From Armatimonadota bacterium (GTDB lineage: Bacteria; Armatimonadota; Zipacnadia; Zipacnadales; UBA11051): DNA of 8,445 bases. The translations under genes were made by a program, and so were the position numbers. Where the stretch lies: NCBI GenBank assembly GCA_003542955.1, contig DPJP01000108.1, forward strand, positions 1 to 8,445, given 5' to 3'. Positions 1-7,100 of this stretch are shown here, one piece after another. The notes beneath the pieces were generated by a model. The model did not search any database, had not been told where the DNA came from, and worked only from the letters and a program-made list of their open reading frames with translations. Numbering within the stretch: the first letter of the stretch is position 1; the number at the start of each line of letters is the position of its first letter.

Positions 1-2
1 AC

Positions 3-182
3 GGCTCGCAGTTCTTCATCGTGACCGAGAGCCCGCAGCCGCATCTCGACGGCAAGCACACGGCCTTCGGCCAGGTGGAGAAGGGCATGGATGTGGTCAA
101 GAAGATCGCGGCGGTGAAGACCGGCCCGATGGACCGCCCGGTGGAGCCGGTGACCATCAGTTCGGTGGAGATTGTGGAGTAG
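3..182 (+). CDS. Cyclophilin-type peptidyl-prolyl cis-trans isomerase, C-terminal part (5' end outside window)
   Basis: The last 59 residues of a cyclophilin are readable in the frame starting at base 3 and end at TAG 180-182. Cyclophilins catalyse cis-trans isomerisation of peptide bonds before proline and assist protein folding. The family hallmark GSQFFIVT is at the extreme left, followed by [12 protein letters not shown], the conserved block near the end of the fold, and the terminal strand [10 protein letters not shown]. Relative to human cyclophilin A (EWLDGKH), the cyclosporin-contacting tryptophan is replaced by histidine (PHLDGKH); replacement at this site is usual in bacterial enzymes. 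About 100 residues, including the catalytic arginine region and any signal peptide, lie upstream, so cytoplasmic versus exported location cannot be told. No hairpin terminator is visible in the 41 bases before the next gene, so read-through is possible. Confidence 0.93.
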   Translation, partial: GSQFFIVTESPQPHLDGKHTAFGQVEKGMDVVKKIAAVKTGPMDRPVEPVTISSVEIVE

Positions 183-223
183 GAAGGCAGTGGCATCTGA
201 GGGCGGCAGAGGCGCCGATACCC

Positions 224-757
224 ATGCTCAGGCACGATAGCGTCAGGGACTACGCGGCTGTGGGCCCGCAGCGGCTGGCAGACGCCTATGAGCTTCTCGA
301 ACAACCGACCTGGGAGAATAGTGCGGATGACGCAGGCCACCGACATCTGCGGGCGGCCGTATACTTGGCCGGGTATGCCGTGGAATGTGCGCTCAAGGCG
401 TACATCGTCAGCCGGGAGTTTCCCGGGGACAGATCCGGCCGGCGGACACTGAGCGAGACCATTGTGAGGCGAACCCAGCGCGGTGATGCGCCTCAGCTGT
501 CCGGGCGCCGCACACACAACCTGACGCTTCTTCTTCGCGCCAGCCATCTGGAGCGCGCGATGGAGCACAATGAGCGGATCAAGAGGCAATGGGGTATGCT
601 CCTCAAGTGGGATCCCGACTGGCGCTACAACCCGAGGCCTTATACGGATCGCAGTGCCGCGCGAACACTCGTTGACGCCGCCGCCGCGCTGCATGACTGG
701 ATCAGCAGTCGGCGAACCGCAACGAAGGAGGATAGCGATGGGGGTAACGAGCTTTGA
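224..757 (+). CDS. HEPN-domain protein, first gene of the four-gene cluster
   Basis: This encodes a 177-residue soluble, mostly helical protein with the look of the HEPN fold. The best signature is the helix at residues 44-61 (AAVYLAGYAVECALKAYI), which matches the 'GYAVECALKA' helix of many bacterial HEPN proteins. It is followed by HNL at 98-100, a W-x(4)-RY element (W129 to R134-Y135), and a last helix at 145-162. Residues 64-95 form an Arg-rich loop that seems longer than usual. HEPN proteins are often ribonuclease toxins, or partners of nucleotidyltransferases or helicases. The catalytic RX4-6H motif of the RNase members is not seen here, so RNase activity is doubtful and a structural or nucleotide-binding role is equally possible. 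The start is the first in-frame ATG and has only a weak ribosome-binding site; GTG at 260 is an alternative. The 3' end overlaps the next gene by 20 bases, implying translational coupling. Confidence 0.85.
   Translation: MLRHDSVRDYAAVGPQRLADAYELLEQPTWENSADDAGHRHLRAAVYLAGYAVECALKAYIVSREFPGDRSGRRTLSETIVRRTQRGDAPQLSGRRTHNLTLLLRASHLERAMEHNERIKRQWGMLLKWDPDWRYNPRPYTDRSAARTLVDAAAALHDWISSRRTATKEDSDGGNEL
725..731 (+). promoter_or_regulatory. Strong Shine-Dalgarno site that fixes the start of the BolA-like gene
   Basis: AAGGAGG lies 6 bases before ATG 738, inside the coding sequence of the HEPN gene. It is a near-perfect anti-16S match at ideal spacing. It shows that the small gene begins at 738 rather than at the upstream in-frame ATG at 570, whose extra residues are simply the HEPN gene read in another frame. 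Confidence 0.85.
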
Positions 758-1016
758 TTTTGACAGTGTGAAATCGAAGGTCGAGGCGGCTCTCCGCAAG
801 CAGTTGCCGCACGACACAATCGATGTCAGCCCCGGCTATGAGGGACGAGCGCACGTGCTGGTGGTGTCTGCCGAGTTCAACGGCATGTCAGAGGAACAGA
901 AACAGGAGTACGTCTGGAACATCCTGAAGTCCGAACTGGCGGCGGATGCACCGGCGGTCTCGTTCGTTCTTGTCTACGGCACGGACGAACTCAAACACGA
1001 CGTTGAGCCCGACTGA
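738..1016 (+). CDS. Small BolA-like protein (92 aa), function unknown
   Basis: This encodes a 92-residue cytoplasmic protein with predicted helix-strand-strand-helix-strand order, as in BolA/IbaG. There is an N-terminal amphipathic helix (9-22), then IDVSPGYEGRAHVLVVSAEF (28-47), NGMSEEQKQEYVWNILKSEL (48-67), and a final strand ending VSFVLVYGTDEL (74-85). The pattern 'VVS..F.G.s' followed by a helix and a strand ending in T-x-x-E is the BolA pattern. True BolA proteins act with monothiol glutaredoxins in iron-sulfur handling, or as transcription factors. The RHR block at the start of the second helix, which contains the BolA histidine ligand, is replaced here by QKQ, so cluster sharing with glutaredoxin is unlikely. 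It starts inside the HEPN gene and ends 8 bases before the next gene. I recall similar small proteins beside HEPN genes, but cannot verify this here. The gene is well supported; the family call is moderate. Confidence 0.75.
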   Translation: MGVTSFDFDSVKSKVEAALRKQLPHDTIDVSPGYEGRAHVLVVSAEFNGMSEEQKQEYVWNILKSELAADAPAVSFVLVYGTDELKHDVEPD

Positions 1017-1024
1017 CGACCCTC

Positions 1025-1351
1025 ATGCCCCGCACTGAGCAGTTCATCAGCGAGCCGATCACATCCGTGCCGGGCACAACCGACACGGCCCGCATGACCG
1101 TGGGCGAGCCGGCTCTGCCCGGCAGATTCACGTGGCGTAGCAGGCAGTATGCCGTCCTCGAGGTGCTCGCAACCTGGAAGCAGGTCGGCCCATCCAAGGG
1201 CGGCCACGAGTCGATCTACCTGCGCAAGCACTGGTATCGTGTGAAGACCGATGCCGGCATCGAGATGACCATCTACTTCCAGCGGCAGCCCTCATCACGG
1301 GCACGGGCAAAGGACCGCTGGTACCTCTACTCGATTGTCCCGGCCGAGTGA
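1025..1351 (+). CDS. Small DUF6504-like protein (108 aa), function unknown
   Basis: The conserved-looking core is residues 30-105. It contains ALPGRFTWRSRQYAVLEVLA followed by W51, a variable basic loop, HWYRVKTDAGIEMTIYF (69-85), and RWYLYSIV near the end. The sequence 'P-x-x-F-x-W-R-x-R-x-Y-x-V-x-x-V-L-x-x-W' followed by 'Y-R-V-x-T-x-x-G' and a closing 'W-x-L' strand is what I associate with DUF6504, small beta-rich proteins of unknown role. No signal peptide or membrane segment is present. The start at 1025 has no clear Shine-Dalgarno site, but sits 8 bases after the stop of the BolA-like gene, so it is probably translated by re-initiation; ATG 1094 is a shorter alternative that would still include the core. 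The first 24 residues look unstructured. The stop lies 17 bases before the helicase ATG. That a protein is made here is likely; the family name is tentative. Confidence 0.7.
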   Translation: MPRTEQFISEPITSVPGTTDTARMTVGEPALPGRFTWRSRQYAVLEVLATWKQVGPSKGGHESIYLRKHWYRVKTDAGIEMTIYFQRQPSSRARAKDRWYLYSIVPAE

Positions 1352-1359
1352 GACCGACC

Positions 1360-1365
1360 GGAGAG
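1360..1365 (+). promoter_or_regulatory. Shine-Dalgarno site supporting the helicase start at 1369
   Basis: GGAGAG ends 3 bases before ATG 1369, with its GGAG core 5 bases away. The upstream in-frame GTG at 1348, which overlaps the preceding stop codon as GTGA, has no purine-rich sequence before it. ATG 1369 is therefore the preferred start, and a coupled GTG start at 1348 would add only seven residues. Confidence 0.6.
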
Positions 1366-1368
1366 CGC

Positions 1369-4119
1369 ATGTCACCCACCAACACACAGGATGCCATGGC
1401 CGCCGCGCTGGCCGATGCGGAGTTCCGCTGGCCGTGGCGGGACTACCAGGCACGTGTGCTTGGCGAGCTTGGGCAGCATCTGGATGACAACCGCCTTCAC
1501 ATCGTCGCCGCACCCGGCTCGGGCAAGACCGTCCTCGGGCTCGAAGTCATGCGCCTCCTGGCCAGGCCCACGCTCATCCTCGCGCCCACTCTCACCGTCC
1601 GCAACCAGTGGATCGACCGCTTTGTGAACCTCTTCCTGCCGCCGGGCGCGGAGTGCCCCGATTGGATATCGACCGACATTCGCGACCCCCGACTGCTCAC
1701 CGTCGCCACCTACCAGGCCCTGCACGCGGCATCGACAGGTTGTGGTGAGAAAACTGAGGAGGACCCCGAGGATGACGATGATACCTCAGCGGACCAAGGC
1801 GGCGCTCCTCTCGCGCAGGCAAACAACAGCGCAGTACGGGCGCTACGCGCGGCCGGCATTGGCACTATCATCGTGGATGAGGCCCATCACCTGCGCCGGG
1901 AATGGTGGACGAGTCTGCAGCGACTCAGAGACCATCTCTCCGACGCGACGCTCGTCGCGCTTACGGCTACCCCGCCTCTGGATGTGCCGCCCATCGAATG
2001 GGATCGTTACCGGCGGCTGTGCGGACCCGTCGATGCGGAAGTCTCGGTGCCCGAGCTGGTGAAGAAGGGCGACCTGTGTCCGCATCAGGACTACGTCTAC
2101 CTGTCTCTGCCGACGGCCACGGAAGCCGCTCAGATTCGCGAGTTCCGGCAGGCGGTCGAGCAGTTCCGGCAAGCCATCGTCGCCGACGGGGCGTTTCTCT
2201 CCGCCGTCGAAGCACACCCCTGGGTAGCCGATCCGGAGGCACATCTCGAGGAGTTGCTCGCGGAGCCTGCCGACTTCTCCGCAATGGTGATCTTCATCAA
2301 TGCTGCCCGCGGCAGCGTGCCTGAGAACCTTCTCGACATCCTGGGGGTCCGCGGGGCGCGCCTGCCGGCCTTGACACTCGAGTGGCTCGAGCCGCTGCTG
2401 CAGCGGATGCTCTACACCGATGCGGAGCTGCTTGCCGACCGAGGGACCACGCTGGAAGGCGTGCGCAGAGCCCTCAGCGGCATCGGGGCGGTTCGGCGAC
2501 GGAGAGTCAATCTGCGGAACCCGGAGAGCATAACGCGCCTGCTCGGGCGCAGTGTCGGCAAGCTCGACGGCATAGCACAGATCGTCAGGCACGAGGCGGC
2601 AGTGCTCGGCGACAAGTTGCGCCTCAGTGTGCTGGCCGATTACATCTATCCCGGCATGATGCCCGGCCCGGACGGCGTCGCCCCCGGTCCGCCCCGGCTG
2701 GGTGTCGTTCCGATCTTCGAGCGTTTGCGGCAGGAGTGCCCCGAGTCCGTCCGCCTCGGCGTGCTCACCGGCAGCCTCGTGATCATCCCTGGATCCGCGG
2801 AGGGGGCACTGCGCGACGCCGCTGAGCGCGACGGTATCTCGGAGACCGCGCTCTGTCTCAAGCCGCTGGCCCACGACCCGCGGTACGTGTCGGTCGGCAT
2901 GGTTGGCGGGCATGAGCGGCGGCTGGTACGGCTGATGACACGGCTGTTTGACGCCGGGGCGGTGAGTGTGCTCGTCGGCACCGCGGCGCTGCTCGGTGAG
3001 GGGTGGGATGCGCCCTCGATCAATAGCCTCGTGCTGGCCAGCTCAGTGGCCTCCTATATGCTCTCGAACCAGATGCGCGGCCGGGCCATCCGCACGCAAG
3101 CGCTCAATCCGGGTAAGACCGCCAACATCTGGCACCTGGCCTGCATCGAGCCGGGAAGCATCAACCCGGGCGAGGACATGGCCTCGTTGGCGCGACGCTT
3201 CGAGGCCTTCGTCGGCGTCTCGCCGGATGACACGCTGATCTGCAGTGGGATTGAGCGCCTCGGCCTGGGTGAACCACCCTATACCGTTGAGAGCGTCGCC
3301 GAGACCAACGCGCGGGTCGCACTGCAGGCCGCCGACAGATGGGCGCTCCGGCACCGCTGGCAGGTCGCGCTCGATGCCGGCGATCGCTTCCAGCGCGTCG
3401 TGACTGAAGTCAAAGCCGACCCGGCGTCGCTCCCGCGCGGTTTCATCCTTGGTCAGACCATCTCCGCACTGGCCATCCAGGCAGTCACCACCGGCACGGC
3501 CGTGTTCTTCGGGGGCCTGCGCCTGGGGGTCGAGGCAGCGTCCTACGGGGCGGGCCCGGCCACCGTGCTGACGATTCTGGCGGGCGCGGCCGGGCTCGGC
3601 GCCGCCATCGCGATCCCCGGTACAGTCAAGGCACTCTGGCTCGCGTACAGGCACGGGCCCGTGGCATCGAGCATCCGGCAGATCGGCCGAGTAGTGCTCG
3701 AATCCCTGAGCCATGCGGGAGCCATCAAGACCCCGCTGAAGACGCTGAAGGTGAATGCGCGCACATTCCGTAACGGTGGTGTCCACTGCTCACTCACCGG
3801 TGGTACGACCTATGAGACCTCGGCATTTCTGGACGCCATGCAGGAGTTGCTCGACCCCGTTGAGAACCCGCGGTACCTGCTGCTGCGCCGGGATACGCTC
3901 CGCCGCGGGGCCATCGACTATCACGCGGTGCCGACGCTGATCGGGCGCAATGGCGACGATGCCCGCTACTTTGCCGCGCGCTGGCGAAAGGCAGTCGGCC
4001 GCTGCGAGCTTGCCTACACCCGCAACCCCGAGGGGCGCAAGACGCTGCTGAAAGCGCGGACGGAGGCGCTCTCGGCGGCATTCGTCCCCAGATCGCGGCG
4101 GGTCAGTATCTGGAGGTAG
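1369..4119 (+). CDS. DEAD/DEAH-type superfamily 2 helicase/ATPase with C-terminal transmembrane pair
   Basis: This encodes a 916-residue protein, numbered from ATG 1369. The first RecA lobe has Walker A APGSGKT (48-54, K53), motif Ia LILAPTLTVRNQW, an acidic linker (about 125-146), DEAH (170-173) and motif III TAT (199-201). The second lobe has a motif IV-like strand RLSVLADYIY (418-427), LGVLTGSL, motif V GEGWDAP (543-549) and motif VI QMRGRAIR (568-575). All residues needed for NTP hydrolysis and lobe coupling are present, so an active nucleic-acid-dependent ATPase is expected. Roughly 210 residues between motif III and motif IV form an unrecognised, mostly helical insertion. Two hydrophobic segments (692-717 and 731-749) predict a membrane hairpin, which is rare for a helicase. 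A basic C-terminal domain (about 770-916) follows, with ..DYHAVP.. (850-855) and YTRNPEGR. The gene is last in the tight cluster with the HEPN, BolA-like and DUF6504-like genes. The substrate and whether it truly unwinds are unknown. The family is certain at superfamily level only. Confidence 0.92.
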   Translation: MSPTNTQDAMAAALADAEFRWPWRDYQARVLGELGQHLDDNRLHIVAAPGSGKTVLGLEVMRLLARPTLILAPTLTVRNQWIDRFVNLFLPPGAECPDWISTDIRDPRLLTVATYQALHAASTGCGEKTEEDPEDDDDTSADQGGAPLAQANNSAVRALRAAGIGTIIVDEAHHLRREWWTSLQRLRDHLSDATLVALTATPPLDVPPIEWDRYRRLCGPVDAEVSVPELVKKGDLCPHQDYVYLSLPTATEAAQIREFRQAVEQFRQAIVADGAFLSAVEAHPWVADPEAHLEELLAEPADFSAMVIFINAARGSVPENLLDILGVRGARLPALTLEWLEPLLQRMLYTDAELLADRGTTLEGVRRALSGIGAVRRRRVNLRNPESITRLLGRSVGKLDGIAQIVRHEAAVLGDKLRLSVLADYIYPGMMPGPDGVAPGPPRLGVVPIFERLRQECPESVRLGVLTGSLVIIPGSAEGALRDAAERDGISETALCLKPLAHDPRYVSVGMVGGHERRLVRLMTRLFDAGAVSVLVGTAALLGEGWDAPSINSLVLASSVASYMLSNQMRGRAIRTQALNPGKTANIWHLACIEPGSINPGEDMASLARRFEAFVGVSPDDTLICSGIERLGLGEPPYTVESVAETNARVALQAADRWALRHRWQVALDAGDRFQRVVTEVKADPASLPRGFILGQTISALAIQAVTTGTAVFFGGLRLGVEAASYGAGPATVLTILAGAAGLGAAIAIPGTVKALWLAYRHGPVASSIRQIGRVVLESLSHAGAIKTPLKTLKVNARTFRNGGVHCSLTGGTTYETSAFLDAMQELLDPVENPRYLLLRRDTLRRGAIDYHAVPTLIGRNGDDARYFAARWRKAVGRCELAYTRNPEGRKTLLKARTEALSAAFVPRSRRVSIWR

Positions 4120-4138
4120 GCTCGCGCCGCCCGGCCCC

Positions 4139-4144
4139 GGGAGG
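4139..4144 (+). promoter_or_regulatory. Shine-Dalgarno site of the secreted GH42-like protein
   Basis: GGGAGG lies 4 bases before ATG 4149 and 7 bases before the adjacent ATG 4152. The spacing mildly favours the second ATG, which would shorten the signal peptide by one residue. Its first three bases also form the right arm of a 5-bp CCCGG/CCGGG hairpin (4130-4134 with 4137-4141), which might partly hide the site. That last point is weak, as such stems are common in GC-rich DNA. Confidence 0.6.
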
Positions 4145-4148
4145 ACGC

Positions 4149-7100
4149 ATGATGCGCAGTCTCAGACTCGTGATCCTGGTAGCGCCCGCGCTTGCCGTAG
4201 CGGTCGCCGCGGCGGCGACCGGCGAAAACCATGCCGCGGGCCGCGGCTATGAGATACTCACCCCCCGCAGTTACGGCGCCGGAGGGCCGTCGGACAGGGC
4301 CACACTCACCGACGGCAACTGGCAGGGCGGCTACTGGACCCGCGCCAACACGCTTGCATGGCGGCTGCTCGAAACTCAGCGCGCCAATGTGATGATCGAT
4401 CTGGGCGAAACCCGCGATATCGGTGCGGTGGCGATTGGCGCTGTGCACGGCAGGTCCGCGCACCCCCCGCAGGTGGATGTCTATGTCGGCGCGGACCCGG
4501 ACTCCCTCAGGCGCGCGGGCGGCTGGAACGCGGGTGCGAACCTCGCCATCGCCCCGGATAGCGCCACCACTGCCCTCTACCGGAGCCCCCCACTGGATGT
4601 CTCTGGCCGCTACGTGCTCTTCTCGATGGGGCAGGAGACCGGGTCACTGGTGTGCATCACCGAGCTGCTGGTGCATCCGGCCGAGGGAACCGTCCGGGAG
4701 CCGGGCGGTGAAGCGCTGAAGCTCCGCGAGTTCATCCAGGCGCAGGACCCGCTCAGGCACATTCCCCCGGTTTCCACGGAGATCGAGACCCCTCACTTCG
4801 ACTGGGCCCCTGCGCTGCCGGGCGGCCCGCCGCGCGTGCTCACCATTCTCCCCTACGTCTGCTCGCGTGATGCCGCGGAGCTTGAACAACGCGTTGGCAT
4901 CGACCAGCGCGTCTTCGCCCTGCTTGGCCAGACCGACTTGATGGGCTACTTCACCACGCAGGACCTGCTCGCGGAGCTTGATGCGGAGCCCAATGCCATC
5001 ATGATGGGGGGCGTGGGGTGGAGCCAACTGCGCCCGGAGGCGCAATCGCGGCTGCTCGAGGTCGTCAGAAACGGCGCGGGGCTGGTCTGGGTCCACCCCT
5101 CCGGGCTTGATGACGCCATGCGCGACGTCCTTGCCGCCCTGCCCGCGACATCGGTTCCGGTCCTCGACAGCACGCTCGCGGATATGCCATACCCGCTTCT
5201 GGACGACCTGAGGCAGGGCCGTTGGGGCGAGCTTCACGCGGGGCCCTACGGCAAGGGCTCGATCACGACTCTCTCCTACGCGACCCCCAATCCGAACTGG
5301 CCCACGTGGGGCAGCAGCCTGTTTCCGGAGCTTGCGCCGGGCACGAACGCTCCCGAGCAGTTCGCCTACTGGGAGCTGTACTGCTCGCTTCTGTGCAAGC
5401 TGGTGGCGCGCGCAGCGAAGGGGATGCCGGCCACATCCGTCGAGTCGCTCTCCGCTTCCATGGGGCCGGACGGAGCCGTGAGCGTGGCCGCGCGCCTGCA
5501 TGGCGAGGCCGCCGACTGCAGGGTCCGTGCCGAGCTGCGCGATGAGTTCAGTCGCTCGTTGAGTCAAGCCCGGACGGCGCCCGACGCTCTGAACGCGACG
5601 CTGACGCTCGCGGGCCCCTTCCAGACCGGGCCGCACCTGGTAACCGTCTGGGTCACGGATGCCGCCGGGGGCGTCCGCGACTGGCGTAGTGCACTGATCG
5701 ATGTGCCCGGCCCGCGGATCGTCTCGATCGAGCCCTCGGCTGCCAGGTATGAACGGGGCGAGACGGTCGAGGTGATCGTCACCTGCGAGGGCCTCCGCGA
5801 TGGGCTGAGGCTGTCGGCGGAGCTGGTTGACGGCTACGGGGGCGTCGCGGCCCGCGATGCCATGGCTGCCGCTGATCGGGCGACGGTCAGGCTGGGTAGC
5901 TCGCTGTGTAGGTCACTGGCCTCCCGCGTGTGGGTCAGGCTGCTCGAGGGTGACCGCACCGTAGATGAGAAAACACTGCTCGTGCCGACCATCCACGACA
6001 GCGACCTGTCCGAGTACAACGTCGGCATCTGGGCGACGTATGGGTCATACGTGGCCAAGCGGCACTGGGGTTACTCGATGGTGGAAGCTCAGGCGCCGCT
6101 GCTGGTCGATACGGCCATCGCCGGGACGCCGAACGCGTATGCGTTGTACGACATGCGCCCCGCGCCGGAGAACATGCACCGGATATACTTCAAGGACGCC
6201 GAGCAGTATGAGCAGATGAACCTCTGTGAGCCCGGCTTTCGCGAGAGCTTCCTCGCCGCGGTCAGGGAGCGCGTCGACGGGGCCTACAACTGGGGCGCAT
6301 ACGACTACTCGATCGGCGATGAGTGCGGATATACGCTGCGCACAGATGAGCATACGCTGGCGGCGTTCCGCGCGTGGCTGGCTGAGAAGTACGGGGCCAT
6401 CGCGCGACTGAATCAGGCCTGGCTCAGCGAGTTCTCATCCTTCGATGAGGTGAGCTTCGAGCATCTGAGCGCTTCGCCGGAGGGCACGCTGGCTCCGGGC
6501 CTGGACCACCGGCTCTTCTCGGACCAGGTGTTCATCGACACCATTGCCGCGGCGCGGACGGAGATTGAAGCAGTCGATGGCCGCAACCGCGTGGGCATCT
6601 CGGGCACCCGCGAGCCGGCGCACTACATCGGTTTCGACTGGTGGAAGCTGACCAACGCCGTCACCCACCTGGCCTTCTACGACGGCCTGCAGCGCGAGGC
6701 GATTCGCTCGTTCAAGAAGCCCGGCGATATGCTCACCAGTTTTGTCGGCTATGACTACGCGGATGTCAACGAGGTGGCTGCCCGCTACTTCCCATGGCTG
6801 GAGGTCTTGAGTGGCTTCCAGGGCATCAGCATCTACAGCGCGAACAGCGGCGAGACCGGCGGAGTGCTTCGGCCGGACCTGACGGTGACCAACCGCGGCC
6901 GCTGGATGGCCGAGGAGACAGCCGAAATCAAGTCAGGTATCGCGAAGGCGTTGCTGAGCGCGGAGCGGGCGCGCCCGGCCATCGCGATGCTCTACAGCCA
7001 GCGGAGCATCCACGCGGCGAAGATGCTTGGATGGCCGGCGCTGGATAACCTCACGTCGATATCGGAGATCATCAAGGATATCGGCTGCCAGTACGACTTC

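Noticed and set aside
570..737. Extended N terminus for the BolA-like protein starting at ATG 570
   Set aside because: These codons overlap the well-supported HEPN gene, give low-complexity residues, and AAGGAGG at 725-731 clearly serves ATG 738.
1348..1368. GTG start of the helicase overlapping the previous stop
   Set aside because: There is no ribosome-binding sequence before it, while GGAGAG precedes ATG 1369. Coupled initiation at GTG is possible but not preferred.
1843..2913. Open frame of 356 codons on the - strand inside the helicase gene
   Set aside because: It is fully antisense to a gene with clear helicase motifs, shows no recognisable domain, and long antisense frames are expected in GC-rich codon-biased DNA.
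4644..5636. Open frame of 330 codons on the - strand inside the secreted protein gene
   Set aside because: Same cause: its composition is Arg/Gly/Ala-rich, no domain is seen, and the + strand gene is firmly supported.
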